Source of the DNA: Laccaria trichodermophora
Lineage: Eukaryota; Basidiomycota; Agaricomycetes; Agaricales; Hydnangiaceae
Direction of reading: 5' to 3'
Assembly: GCA_018417955.1 (NCBI GenBank)
Contig: JACTVC010000010.1
Location: 384,763 to 448,762 of the forward strand
DNA: 64,000 bases
The notes under the pieces are model-generated. The model ran no database searches. It had not been told where the DNA came from and saw only the letters and a program-made list of their open reading frames with translations. Shown one piece after another: positions 1 through 11,651 of the stretch; within the stretch, counting starts at the first letter, position 1; each line of letters starts with the position of its first letter. The position numbers and the translations under genes are program-made.

Positions 1-89
1 TAATTTCCTTTCCTTGACCTCTTCTTTCAGCCTCGAATGTCTGAGCAACGCGCTTAGAACGTGCTCTTAAATTTCTGCCTCCCTGGACA

Positions 90-1648
90 ATGCAAGGTAC
101 GTTTTGCGGCCTTCGGAGATAGTGGTGGCATATACTGACCTACTTGACAACCATAGTCGACGCAGGCGCAGATGCTGGCATTCCTAATTTCAAGCACTTG
201 GTGCCCACATATCTCGCTCTCCATATCATTGGCGGCTTGGTTTCTTTACCTGCACTAATTGCGACCTTTATCTTCTCGAATAAAGTTACATGCCATCCGA
301 CCCTCATTAACTTTTGCTGCACCTGGGTGATCTATTCTATATCTTATTGTATATTGTGAGTGCTTGAAGTTCAACATTTTTGCTCGTCCAAATCATTTGA
401 CAAACCATATAGATTATTTGGTGGAAAGGCCGAAGACCCTCCAGGAGCACTATGCTACGTACAATCAGCGATGAGTCATGGTGCTTCGCCAATGTCAGTT
501 TTTCACCATACAACATTCTGAACAACGATGTTCAATCTTCTGATTCTTCTCCGACCTGGCAGGGTAGCAGTTTCAACTCTCATCCTAGTTGTCCAAGTTT
601 GTATCATCCTCAAACTCAAAATGCGGGCTTTGAGATTCCTTTCTAGACCTGGTTGACGTTTCGCGAGCCGACACAAAGTTTTGGAGGTCAAAGATGGTCT
701 CAAACAACCAAACTCGCATTTGTAGGTTTACCAGACTTTCTTTTTCTCAGTTCTAACGAGTGCTCTAGACTATCGCTACTCCTTATATAGTTTTTATTTT
801 ATTTACAGTCTTAACAAGTGTGGTACGCAATCCCATTGAGTATCGTTTCAGATCGCGTTTGAACAACCCATAGCTCCAAGCTCGAGATTCTCAGACTGTC
901 AGGGCGCCGACGGGACTTTACTGCAGCATCTATGGGACTTTTTTGTGGGCACCACGGATTTTTCACGTTGGCGTTTCTCACTCAATTGATAGCGGTCGTT
1001 GGGGTGTCCAGGCTTTCTGTACGGCGTCCCTCGTTTTGATTGTTGCTTTTGAATGTTCGTTCTTTCACGCGGTTGGATACATCGTGCTTATGAGCGTCGT
1101 TCAGCGGCGATTGGAGTCCGTTATATTCAAATGCGCAAGCAAATGAGCAGCGTGTTCCCGTTGGCAAACAGAACGACCTCGCTTGCGCTGGTCGTGCGCG
1201 TGGCATTGTTCAATGTGTACTCAGTTATCACCCTGGGGTATGTATGCACGACTGAAAATCATAGTCTGAACTGATGGTGACACCTTGGCAACAGAGTCGG
1301 AATTTTGCTTCTGGCAAATAATTTCTCTGCATGGCCTGTAATGATACAAGCAGCTCGTCGGTCGTTTCGTAACACTCATGAGGCGACTTTGCTGACTGTA
1401 ACATAGTACCGTTGGCGGCAGCGGTCGTCTTTGGAACACAAAAGGTAGTGTGATACCCTGTATTGTGAGCGAGTCGTTCTCTAAAAAGCCTTCAGGATGT
1501 TTTTCTTGTTTGGTATTTTTGGAAGAAGAAACGGAGATCCGAAGACAGGCGTTCGCGCGAGAGCATCCCGGTATTTCGTAGGCCAGGTTCCGTCAGAACT
1601 GAAATAGACTCCACGATACGATGTGACAATGGACCACGTTTCGTTTGA
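90..1648 (+). CDS. Seven-transmembrane receptor-like protein (agaricomycete GPCR-like family)
   Basis: Multi-exon gene for a polytopic membrane protein of a family common in mushroom genomes and often annotated as GPCR-like; ligand and role are unknown. Exons that keep frame are 90-96, 157-355, 413-493, 563-596, 647-721, 769-about 820, an unresolved stretch up to 1237, then 1295-1356, 1407-1444 and 1496-1648. The first exon is only 7 nt (ATGCAAG) and splices to give MQVDAGADAG. Predicted hydrophobic segments include LALHIIGGLVSLPALIATF, VAVSTLILVVQ, PYIVFILFTVL, LALVVRVALFNVYSVITLG and LPLAAAVVFGTQ. The C-terminus (KDVFLVWYFWKK, then a basic tail) fits the family's cytoplasmic end. The intron at 597 appears to use a GTTTGT donor. 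Exon borders between about 820 and 1050 are not settled, so a damaged allele cannot be excluded, but both flanks keep frame. Confidence 0.7.
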
Positions 1649-1724
1649 ATATGACAAACCGCGTCCTGGCGTTTGGTGCAATCCATAACCAATAAATTAT
1701 ATATAACCGGTACACGACAAAAGA

Positions 1725-2152
1725 TTAAGCTCCACCGCTGTCAAGATAGTCTGTTATTCAGAGAGCAAGAATGATCATATAGAATAAGGCGTACACAAGA
1801 ATATTGTTTCTGAAAAGTAAGATAAGGGCATGTAAAAAAATACGTGGAAGTCATGACGCACATTGGGATGTGAATGAGCTTGACAAAGTAACCAATGAAA
1901 CCCATAACGGCGAACCCGACGGCGACTGCCTTGCAAATTTGTGTGAACTCTGGAATCTTCAATGTTAGTAGTTGAGAACGTGAGAAGGACAGATAGCGCA
2001 CCCTTTTGCGACGGTTTCGTGCAACGTGTAAGAAACTGGGATGCAGGGGGTGAGCAGTTGGCTGTTCAAAAGTTCAGTACACTACAAACCTGATTGCCGT
2101 CGCGAATGAATTGCTGAGGAACGTCGATGAATTCGCGTATTTTGTCCGACAT
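1725..2152 (-). CDS. SSS1: Protein transport protein Sec61 subunit gamma (Sss1)
   Basis: Small tail-anchored subunit of the Sec61 translocon in the ER membrane, needed for co- and post-translational import. Five exons on the minus strand give 70 residues with every junction in frame: 2152-2090, 2035-2002, 1949-1862, 1809-1795 and 1737-1725. The product starts [20 protein letters not shown], continues with [13 protein letters not shown], the hallmark [20 protein letters not shown] and the terminal INNILVGGA. Length matches the family (68 aa in human, 80 in yeast). The last two exons are only 15 and 13 nt, so gene finders could easily mis-end this gene. It is divergent from the PPR gene, with 106 bp between start codons, so the two probably share a promoter. 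The unspliced frame after the third exon reads into an unrelated hydrophobic tail; the spliced form is preferred because it restores the conserved end. Confidence 0.93.
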
Positions 2153-2258
2153 GGTTGTGGTGAATGAAGTTGTAATTAGGTGTGCTGGCGTGTGCTGATA
2201 ATATTCTCACGGGAGAAACCTTTTCTGGTTATTTAACACAACGACTGGACACGTATGA

Positions 2259-4508
2259 ATGTTCGTGAGTAGAGCTCTTTTACCGCTTCCAGCCCGTCGT
2301 GCTTTTACTCGCCTCGCCATACATAATGTCCTCCGTCTGTCCACCTCGTCGACCACCCGTTCCTTCGCCACATCTACAGATTCGACGAGTAAAATAGATG
2401 TCCTCGCTCAAACCCTCGGCAACTTTGACCATGTTGGCACTATCCACACCACTTATCATCAATTCGTTGAGGAACTTCGGAAAGCCAAAATGGCCAAGCC
2501 CACTCCATCTCCCTTGCAAAAGAACCAACTCCTCGTTATCTTGCAGTCTTTGGCAAAGTCAGGACGTCCTGAAGATCTTCAACGGGTAGAAGAAATCCTT
2601 CATGATTTGCAACCTATGTTGGGAATTGAACCTACAATGGATTATTATTCTGCCATAATCCGAGGCCTCATAGATCGCGGTAATGTGGCCAGCGTTCACA
2701 ATTGGCTCTTGAAGATGCCCAAACTCCCTGGATTCTTCGCACCTACTCTTGAACATTTTCACACGTTTCTTGAAGCTTGCATGGAGATCTCAACGTTCAA
2801 GGTCATGCGCACTATAGTTTTCGACATGCGCAAATGTAGATGCAAACCTACGAATCAAACCTTCAACATTCTCATTCGCGGGCGTTGGAAATTGGCTTTG
2901 GAGGAAGGGAACATCCCTCATGTTGTGGTATTCTCGTCCCTAATGGAAGATATGGAAAAGTTCGGTTTGCCATTTGATCCCTCCACTGAAAGGCTTTTGT
3001 ACGACGGATACGCGGAGGTTGGTCGTTATACCGACGCCGAGAAAGTTCGCGTCTTGTATAAAAACAAGTTCAAGGTCGCTAAAGGGAGCGGTGAATGGCA
3101 AAGGAGCCTCTCTCACGCGGCTCAGTCAGACGGTGTAGCTGCTGCGATTGCGTTATTCAAAGTCCTCGAGGTGGAAGGTTGCCCGCGGTCTCCTGGGGTC
3201 ATTAGCTCAATCGTCCGCCATTCGAGAACGGTGGCAGACCTCCAGCTCGTTGAGAATCAGATGCAAGTCAAGTGTAATGAAGTTCATTGGGCCATGGTCA
3301 TCAGCAATTGTCTACGCTCAGGTCAAATTACTCAGGGTCTGGAAATATATGAGGCGTCTGTTCAGGCCAATATAAAACCCGACGCGGCACTGGTATCTCC
3401 AATACTTCGAGCGTTACGTCGCTTGGAGCCCCCTGAAGACTCAGCTATTGATCAAGTGCTGGCTATTTACCGTGACCTAGCAAGGGCTCACCCGCCGACC
3501 ATTGCTGGTGAAGAGGCAGACCAAACTCCCCGCACTCACCCTCGCGGTCCAGACTTGGATATTTATCATACTCTCCTCCAGATGCTCGTCTCGTCAGAAG
3601 ACCTTGACAAGTATCATCCGATTGCGCTCTCACTCCTCGAGGACATGAAAGCTCGAGACATATCAACCAACGATAGCAGCATTGCTGCTTCCATTATTAT
3701 TCTTCAGATGAGACGTGCTTCGGACATGGCCGAAGCGATGGAAATATACCATCAGCATCGGTCTTCGCTAGACGGGGAGGGCTACGCCGTCGTTCTAGGC
3801 TGCGTTAGCAAACTCCAATTCGGTAATCTGCTATTACCTTCCATCAGAGACTACTTCAGCATTGTCAATGATATGCGGATGGCTGGAATTGAAATGAATG
3901 CGAAGGTCTATACGATTCTCCTTCACCGAGTCGCAAAACTTGCAACGCACCTCAAAAAAACCGACGCCATGACCGATGAGCTTCACAATTTTCTGGTCAC
4001 AACAACTCGCCGTATACACGATTTTATCTCCTTGGACGCCTCTCTTACACCTGATGCCATTTTATGGAATCAAGTTATGGACACTTATCAGCGTCTTGGC
4101 TGCTTTGCAGACGCATATAGGGTTTGGGAAGTGGTTTATTTAACTGGCAGATTCGACTACGTCAGTATTAGCATCATCCTTGATGCCTGTACTCATGCAG
4201 GGGACCTGTCTACGGCGACAGCGATCTGGAACAAGCTGTCCCGAGATCGATATGCATTTAATCTGCATAACTGGAATACATGGATCGAATGTCTTTGCCG
4301 ACTGGGCAGACTCGGTGATGCGGTCGGAGTAGTTTGCACTGGTATGCAAAAAGGGGGCATAGAACCGGATGTCGAGACAGTCAAAATACTGGTCAAGTAC
4401 GCCAGGCAACTAAATCAGCACCACGAAGTTCTCCCACATATAGAACATTATCTACCACATCTGTATAGCGAGCTCCCAGAGTATCTTAAAGTCAAAAAGT
4501 CTGTGTAA
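2259..4508 (+). CDS. Mitochondrial pentatricopeptide-repeat protein
   Basis: Uninterrupted 749-residue ORF. The N-terminus is rich in Arg, Ser and Leu with almost no acidic residues for about 40 residues (MFVSRALLPLPARRAFTRLA), as expected of a mitochondrial presequence. The body consists of helical-hairpin segments with PPR-like spacing, for example around residues 130-150 (YYSAIIRGLIDRGNVASVHN), 190-230 (NQTFNILIRGRWKLAL), 610-640 (ILWNQVMDTYQRLGCFADAY), 645-670 and 680-720 (NTWIECLCRLGRLGDAV). PPR proteins bind organellar RNA and act in its processing, stability or translation; the particular target cannot be read from sequence. The ATG at 2259 is used because it opens the presequence; another ATG at 2255 is in a different frame. 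It is convergent with GCV2, whose stop lies about 160 bp away. Confidence 0.85.
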   Translation: MFVSRALLPLPARRAFTRLAIHNVLRLSTSSTTRSFATSTDSTSKIDVLAQTLGNFDHVGTIHTTYHQFVEELRKAKMAKPTPSPLQKNQLLVILQSLAKSGRPEDLQRVEEILHDLQPMLGIEPTMDYYSAIIRGLIDRGNVASVHNWLLKMPKLPGFFAPTLEHFHTFLEACMEISTFKVMRTIVFDMRKCRCKPTNQTFNILIRGRWKLALEEGNIPHVVVFSSLMEDMEKFGLPFDPSTERLLYDGYAEVGRYTDAEKVRVLYKNKFKVAKGSGEWQRSLSHAAQSDGVAAAIALFKVLEVEGCPRSPGVISSIVRHSRTVADLQLVENQMQVKCNEVHWAMVISNCLRSGQITQGLEIYEASVQANIKPDAALVSPILRALRRLEPPEDSAIDQVLAIYRDLARAHPPTIAGEEADQTPRTHPRGPDLDIYHTLLQMLVSSEDLDKYHPIALSLLEDMKARDISTNDSSIAASIIILQMRRASDMAEAMEIYHQHRSSLDGEGYAVVLGCVSKLQFGNLLLPSIRDYFSIVNDMRMAGIEMNAKVYTILLHRVAKLATHLKKTDAMTDELHNFLVTTTRRIHDFISLDASLTPDAILWNQVMDTYQRLGCFADAYRVWEVVYLTGRFDYVSISIILDACTHAGDLSTATAIWNKLSRDRYAFNLHNWNTWIECLCRLGRLGDAVGVVCTGMQKGGIEPDVETVKILVKYARQLNQHHEVLPHIEHYLPHLYSELPEYLKVKKSV

Positions 4509-4671
4509 TGTTCCTAATTGAAGATCACGGGTGATGTTGTAATTGTACAAGTGTTATATAGATAGATATATGTCTAAGCGCGCATGGTTGAGCAGCGCGT
4601 TTGGGCTGGGCCAGAGCCATCTAGGGGAATAGAGAGCCCATGCAAACAAAACGAGGCGATGGTAGGGTGAT

Positions 4672-7600
4672 CTACAGGGCCGACTCAAACTCTTCCACTG
4701 ATGGACAGTCACACTAGTTGTCGCAAGTTGTCAGTACAAGACAAATAAGAAGGGAGTTTCAGTCACGTACAATCAAGTTCAAATCCCCGTATGCTTGAAG
4801 AAAAAAGAGTGCATGTGAGCACAGCAGACAGAGTACTAGCGATAACCACATACCATCATCAATGCGTGACACTGTGGGCCAAAACTTCTTTTCCTTCAAC
4901 CAGGGAAGTGGGTAGGCAGCGATTTGGCGAGAGTATGGGCTGTGAAGGCATTCACTACTGTGCATAAGTCAATATGTAAATTGTACACACCGATTCCATT
5001 CCTCTTCTGATAGGGTGATGACAGACATAGGATGAGGTGCGTTCTTCAAAAGATTATTGTCCCTTGGCTGTTTTCCAGTGATAATGTCTTCCGCTTCCTT
5101 ACGGATCTGAATCATCGCATCACAAAATCTAAAAGAGATAAATAACCATAAAACACATCATCATCAAGGTGTTACCTATCGAGTTCGTCGAGTGTTTCTG
5201 ATTCAGTGGGTTCAATTAGCATACATGTCGAGATCGGCCACGAGCAAGTCGGAGGATGGAAGCCGTAGTCCTATGCAGTCTTATAAGCTCCTGCTTGTGC
5301 AGAAATTGTAACAACGAACCTGCAATCGCTTAGCAAAGTCTGTCACTTTAAGGCCCGCAGCCTTGTCGAATTCCGCAAGGTCAATCAAGAGTTCGTGCGC
5401 GACGCGTCCTTTCTCGTTCTTGTACCTCAAGTTGTAATGTCCGAACAAGCGACTTGCCATGTAGTTGGCGTTGAGTAAAGCCAGTTTGGAGGAATCGGCA
5501 AGACCCTGGCCACCCAGCATTTTGATATAAGCCCAAGAGATCAGGTTAATCGAGGCACTTCCAAAGGGCGCCGCTGAGACGGCGTCAATCGCTTGCGCTC
5601 CTTTCTCTGGCATGGCTGGATGGCTGGGCAAGAAAGGAGCGAGGTGCTTTGCAACGCAAATGGGCCTACAAGAATTTGGGTCAAATTAGTGTTAATCCTT
5701 ACATAAGAAAAAAACTTACCCAACACCAGGACCACCTCCCCCATGCGGACTAATGAGTTGAATGGTGAGATACGGAACTTTGAAACTGAACAAAACCGCA
5801 TACATTGCAAATGTCTTATGGAGATTCATGTGGCAAACATCACCGCCACATGTGGCAGGATTGGTCAAGCTGATCTGAGCGTTGAGATTGGCACCATCCA
5901 GGTAAACTTGACCGCCATTGTCATGAATAATTTGGCATGCCTTGGGAGCGAATGAGTTTTTCGAAGAACGGTACGACAAAGCTCTAGACTCACATCCTGA
6001 ACGCCAGCCTCGAATACGCCAAATGTTGATGGGTAAGTGATCTGATGGAAAGAGGGGTCAGGACCAGAGCATGTAATTTTTTTTGTTTGTTCCGTACCAT
6101 GAACGCAGCGAGGTTGTCCTTGTGTTTCTCAGCCTTGGCCTTCAAATCATGCAAATCTAGATTTCCATCAGGGTGAACCTGAACGGAAACGACTTTGAGT
6201 CCAGCCATAGCAGCCGACTGCGCGCTTGTTAAGCCAATATGATGAGAAGAGGGAGGGGTAGGCTCACAGCAGGATTTGTGCCATGGGCACTTAGAGGAAT
6301 AAGACAGATATCACGGTGGGCTTCACCACGAGATTCATGGTACGCGCGAATGACGCATAGACCGGCGTATTCTCCAGCGGCTCCAGAGTTCGGTTGCAGC
6401 GAGGCAGCGTAAAATCCAGTTATCCTGCACAAATCCTCTTCCAGTTCCTGTCACTCTCATCAGCGAAGAGGAGTGAGAAAGAGAGTGTTCAAAACCTTGA
6501 TTACGGTATGATAACCCTTGAGCTGATCGTATGGAGCGAAGGGATGGACATCGCTAAACTCTGGCCATGTCAAGGGAATCATACTGCTTGTGCTGTTGAG
6601 TTTCATGGTGCAGCTTCCCAGAGGAATCATGGAATGGACCAAGCTGATATCCTTTGACGCAAGATGGTGAATATAGCGAAGCATTTCAGTTTCAGAATGA
6701 TGCTTGTTGAAAACAGGATGGGGCAAGAAATCTGATTTTCTCTGCAATTTCACCGGGATGGACGACGACTGCGGTTCGGAGAGGTCCGACAAAGAGACAG
6801 GATTGGACGATGCGGCGGAAGCAAATACGTTGATCAAGGAGACCAAATTAGCGGGAGATACGCTTTCGTCGAAAGTCACTCCAACCGAGTTTTCATTGAT
6901 GGGACGAAGGTTAATTCCTGCAGCTTCCGCTCGCTGGTGAAGAGCATCTGCGTTACCCGTCACTGCGGATACATCGAGGGTGATTGTGTCAAAGAAGAAA
7001 TCGTTTTCCAACTTATAGCCCATGGCTGCTACAGAAGATTGGAAGACTTGGGTGTACTTGTGAACTTTATCCGCGATGCGACTAAGGCCAATTGGACCAT
7101 GATAAACAGCATACATCGCAGCCATGTTTGCAAGGAGAGCCTGGCTAGTGCAGATATTGCTAGTGGCTTTCTCACGACGAATATGTTGTTCACGAGCTGG
7201 AAAAATGCGGTTTAGCTGAGGTAGAGTAAAAGAGTTTAGCTTCTCACTCTGAAGAGCCAATCTGTATGCTGAATTGCCTTGAGTATCTCGACTAAGACCA
7301 ATCAAACGACCAGGCATCTTTCGTTTAAGTTTGTCTGTGACGGCGAAAAAGGCAGCATGGGGTCCTCCGTAACCAGCAGGTACACCAAAACGGGCAGAAT
7401 TTCCAACGACGATGTCCGCGCCCCACTCACCGGGAGGCGTGATTCTCGTGAGGGCAAGAAGGTCGGTGGCGCAAACCACCAAGCCTCCAAGAGAGTGAGT
7501 TATATCGGCAAGAGAGGCCAAAGATTTGATATGTCCGTTTACGTCTGGGTATTGAATCAAAACACCGCATACGTCCCCACGAATGGATTCATCCATGATA

Positions 7601-8401
7601 AGAGTTTGAGCATCTCCCACGACAATTTCAATACCAAAGCCTTTCGCGCGTGTGCGAAGAACGGCAATTGTCTGAGAAACGACTCCAGAATCCACAATAA
7701 ACGTTCGCTTCTTGGATGACGCGGAAACAAAAGCCATAACCATTCCCTCAGCGGCTGCAGTGGCTTCGTCCAGAAGAGAGGCATTTGCAATGTCCATTGA
7801 CGTTAACGAGGTAACCATAGTTTGAAAATTGACCAATGATTCGAGGCGACCTGCGACACATTTTAACGTGATAGGGGGGTAAAAATACGCAAGTACGCAC
7901 CTTGCGCGACTTCTGGCTGATAAGGAGTGTAAGGGGTATACCATGCCGGGTTCTCCATAACCTAAAACAAGCGTGTTAAGCCAACCCCACTTACAAAAGA
8001 GGCAAAAAACAGACGTTGCGCAAGATGACGGGCGGTACGACAGCGCTATGGTACCCCATTCCAATATAACTCTTGAAAGGTTTATTGAGAGCACCCAACG
8101 CTTTTGCTCTGTCGTGCAGCTCAGACTCACTAGCTGCAGGAATTGAGGCGTTGTTTATTGAGGAGGCTGGGACGCGGATCTTCGGAGGGACGGTGTCAGC
8201 TATGAAACTTTCCAAGGAGGTGTAGCCAAGTTGAGAGAGCATCTTGGATATTTCAGCGTCATCGGGACCAATGTGCCTATTGGGAAAAGAGTCCAGCGGT
8301 GCAAAAAGAGACGAGGGGGGCTTGAGGCTGGCAAGACCGCGCACACGTTGCAACCGAGGGAGGACGCGCCAAAGGGTATGGGGATTACTCAGAAGCCCCA
8401 T
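4672..8401 (-). CDS. GCV2: Glycine dehydrogenase (decarboxylating), P-protein of the glycine cleavage system
   Basis: Mitochondrial PLP enzyme that decarboxylates glycine and passes the aminomethyl group to lipoyl H-protein, feeding one-carbon units to folate. The N-terminus ([20 protein letters not shown]) is Arg-rich and acid-free, like a presequence. Conserved blocks in order are [113 protein letters not shown], and the PLP-lysine motif NLHKTF with the Lys codon at 5815-5817, followed after an intron by PHGGGGPG. The last exon encodes [13 protein letters not shown] and ends at the TAG at 4672-4674. There are about ten introns. Those at 5750-5803 (54 nt) and 7197-7247 (51 nt) are multiples of three without an in-frame stop. 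Length is close to the usual roughly 1,000 residues, and no key residue is missing. Confidence 0.95.
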
Positions 8402-8715
8402 GACGGTGACGGGAAGAGGTCAAGGAGGGGCGGGATAGAGGTATTCCAGCAAGGGTCAGAAAAATATTATTCACCGAGTCCACCGAGTCAAGTCTTATCC
8501 AAAATTGCCTGATAACAGGATTAGTGACAAAAGCGAAACTTGTCTGGCGCTGGATGCGACGGGAGTTGTAGGGGATGTTCTGAGCGATGAAATGCATATT
8601 TTTTTACAAGCGTTGAAGAGGACATGATCGAAAGAAACTGTTGTCCGTTTGACCTGCCACTCCACTTACTTGACAAAAACTTTTTCTTTGGTTCGGAGCG
8701 GCCATCCGCATTACG
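8402..8715. other. Intergenic: GCV2 upstream region and RSC9 3' flank
   Basis: 314 bp between two minus-strand genes. It must hold the GCV2 promoter and the RSC9 3' end. Short ORFs occur on both strands but match nothing recognisable. I see no RNA gene or clear repeat, apart from a short doubled CACCGAGTC near 8474-8490. Confidence 0.5.
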
Positions 8716-10743
8716 TCATACATCTACCATTTCAGTCACCCAACTCATTAGTACCTCGTCGCGTATCCGTATTCCTTCAAGAAGCCTCCTTACTCCCACA
8801 AATGCTTTCCTGCCCCGTCGCTCTCCTTCCCGGTCTGATGCGCTGAGGGCACCCGTGTCAGCCTCAATATCTCCCGTATCTTCAACAACACCAGGGAATC
8901 CAAAGTGATCATCATCCACTCGTGGTGCAACTTCAGTCGAGGCGAATGATGTCCGGAACAATATTCGAATGATCAGCAGAGCCGTTAACGACGTCGATGG
9001 TGGATCAACCGTTGGTCGTTCATACGTTATCACTGTGCTTCTTGGCGGCGGCGGTTGCCGACTTGTAGGGGAGTTTGTGGGATACGGTGACCCTGCAGCG
9101 GGTAGTGTAATTGTGTCGCTCTGAGATGGGTGCTTTTGCCGAGGTTCTGGACTAGACAGATGTGTGAGAAGATGCAAGCGTAGCTCATGTTTTGCCACTG
9201 GAGTCTGCGAACACGATGACCATAAACAAGGAAACTCTGGCGTCTCTATCGCGAGAATATGTTCCAAAAGATGGTCAAACAATTCAGAGGGAGAAGAAAA
9301 CGCTGGTGATGCGCATTGAGACCGATCCCATTGACACTTGAATCGCTCGTTAGGAGCCGAGTCCTTTCGTCGGTCAACGCCCCGTACAACGAAACGCGAG
9401 ACCGTTCCCTGCAAAACCATTGCCTGAGCTTGAGGGAAGACGGCGTTGACGTTTTTTATGACATCAGAGGCCACTAGAAGGGGGTATTTATCCTGGAACG
9501 GAGAGAAGGCATCCTTGTACAGATTCCAGAAATCAACTTGTGTGAGTTCTCCATCTGTTTTGGCGATGAACATGGTCTTCATCCTGTGAGCGATAAGAAA
9601 CCACCACCAGCACACACCAAATCTTGAAAACGTACCAGTCATAGCAGCGCTGGGGTTCACTTTTCTCGACAAGACCGTCCAATTCCTCCTTGGTTAACTC
9701 ATGATCCCGCGTTGCTTGAGCAGTTGATGGAACCGTATGTATTGTACCAGTCACGTCAACGGTAACTTTTTCCTCGAGGTTATGTTGTTCAGATAGTAGG
9801 AGGCTAACAAGAATTTTGAGAACACCTGGCATCTCAGGACGTAGCAAAAATGCTCGCGCGAGTGGTGGGTGAGAGACATGCATATATAGATAATTGAGGC
9901 ATGTATCAACCAAGGGATTATCAATGAAAAGGGGAAGATATCGGAGTGACGCCTCCAAGGCTGGCATAGCAGAGGGAATGTGAACAGCATTTGCAGAATT
10001 CGATAGGAGTGCGGTGAGTGCAGTCAACGATGCCATGATCATTGTTCGGTTTGATGATTGAGAGGCAATGGAGAGAAGGGGCGGCAGAGGATTTATATGG
10101 TTTGCGGATGAGGGACTCACAAGGAACTTTGAGGCCACAACATGAAAGATGTCGATGATATGAAGAAGCGCCTCTTGATTCTCGTCCCTTGAGAAGTCAA
10201 GGTTGTGCAATCCATTTAATATCAAAGGCAGCGTATGGGAGTGCACAGCAAGCTCTTGGGCATTTTGTTCGTGTAAGGCAGCATTTCGTAAAACAAAGAG
10301 AGACTCGAGCGCAAAACGACGTTGCCGACGGTGGTCTGGCGACGGAGAGAAAAGGATGTGTTGGTCGGAAAATTCTTTGTACCCCTCAGTCACATACCAC
10401 TCCGGCCAGTCGAACAAACCGTCGATTAGTCCTGGAAGTGATTTGAAGAGGAACTGCTCGTTATGGGTGAGGCGGCAGAGACGATCGAGAGCCCAGCCTA
10501 TCTCGGAGTGAATTCCAGACCGAAGGGAAAGAGACATTCTGTTGTTAGGTACTGTTTCTGTATACCATCCTGTGGGTTATAAGTTGCAAGTCTCCGTTTC
10601 GTTGAATGTAACGTATTAGACGCACGTTCGTAATCATCCCTAACATCCGCCACCGGCCGAGGCGGCGGTGGAACGTACGCTGCTTGTCGATAATAAGGGT
10701 TAGCCGCAGCCACAGGAAGCCCTCGATTAATGAACGTCGTCAT
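8716..10743 (-). CDS. RSC9: Chromatin-remodelling complex subunit Rsc9 (RFX/zinc-finger, ARID2-like)
   Basis: Nuclear subunit of the RSC-type SWI/SNF remodeller. Three exons, 10743-10626, 10569-9636 and 9583-8716, sum to 1,920 nt (639 residues). Splicing the 56-nt first intron restores DDYERWYTETVPNNRMSLSL, a conserved stretch lost in the unspliced frame. The middle exon is an armadillo-like helical region (IHSEIGWALDRLCRLTH; LFDWPEWYV). Exon 3 carries the RFX-like DNA-binding segment (FWNLYKDAFSPF; VLQGTVSRFVVRGV) and then two C2H2-type fingers, one starting CQWDRSQC with HLLEH and one starting CLWSSC with HLLTH. The C-terminal block (LTALLIIRILFRTSFAS; DEVLMSWVTEMVDV) is typical of fungal Rsc9. 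It lies upstream of GCV2 on the same strand. Identification rests on family recognition; the zinc-binding role is inferred from Cys/His spacing. Confidence 0.88.
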
Positions 10744-10850
10744 TTTAGGGGAGCTGAAGGAGAGAATTGACCGTGACAACGTGACAAGACGCGACTCGGA
10801 CACGACCATCACGTGCGGGCACTTATGCATAGATTAAGTCACTTCAGAAT

Positions 10851-11600
10851 GTCGGACCGCCCGCTGACATGGCTGCAAGCCCCAAGGCTCTTAGCCTTGA
10901 GGCTCCTTCGGAAAACGCCGCTGAGGCTCTCACGTGCGGCCACAACTAAACGTGACGAGGTGATGGGTCCGTCGCGTCCGTCGCGTTGGTGTCGCTTCTC
11001 CGTTTCCCTTCTGTACTTATCACGCCGCTCGCAAACATTCAGTTCCACATATATACAATTTATTTAGAGCATTAAACACACAAAAATTTCACTGCCACAT
11101 CATGCTTGAGTGGTAGTTACTGGTGCTAATTGGTTGATGCTTAGCCAGTGCTTAGCTTGACTTTGCAAGTTCTTCTTTCTAATTTTCACTATGTATACGT
11201 TTGTCTTAGAATAATGTAAGTTTATTCTTCGTGAAATCCGTCACCGTATAAGGCTATGGCATTGACACTCTATTTGGTAATGTGTTTGGTGGTGTTGATT
11301 CCCTCACTCCACATCATTTTCAGAAAAATTGGGGTATCTTTCACAAACGTTGTCTGGAATTTGAAAGCTTCTCTTGTTTTTATTACTCACAGAAAATTAT
11401 TCGAGACGTTGGTCGTTCCACGAAAAAGTCTATGTAAGTTGTTGTTTAAACGGAGTCTGATGGGCTCGTGGGGTTTGCCGAATTCTTGATCGTTCTCAGC
11501 GTGGCCCATCAATGGCCCATCAATGATTGCACAAACAAGTACAACAAGCCTTAGGGCTATTAGCCCTAAGGCTAGTAGCCGACTCTCCGGGCGGTCAGAC
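10851..11600. mobile_element. Probable non-autonomous DNA transposon (MITE-like) with palindromic terminal inverted repeats
   Basis: About 750 bp bounded by imperfect terminal inverted repeats of roughly 50 bp. The left end reads inward GTCGGACCGCCCG and the right end, reverse complemented, GTCTGACCGCCCG. Similarity continues inward through GGCTGCAAGCC / GGCTACTAGCC and AGCCTTGAGGCT / AGCCCTAAGGCT. Each end contains its own palindrome: AAGGCTCTTAGCCTT near 10884 on the left and CCTTAGGGCTATTAGCCC near 11549 on the right. No transposase ORF is present and no clear target-site duplication is visible. Superfamily cannot be assigned. Confidence 0.55.
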
Positions 11601-11651
11601 GATCCCAGTCACTTGGGACAGCGACGAATATGTAGGGCTACATATGTATAA

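Noticed and set aside
6460..8130. A single 556-codon minus-strand ORF as a complete protein
   Set aside because: It is part of GCV2 that happens to stay open through a 51-nt in-frame intron (7197-7247); its first 60 codons are intron and upstream out-of-frame sequence, and the gene continues on both sides.
11571..11574. Helitron 3' end (CTAG after a hairpin, followed by T)
   Set aside because: The hairpin is part of an inverted-repeat terminus shared with 10853-10907, which Helitrons lack; no matching 5' TC end or helicase was found.
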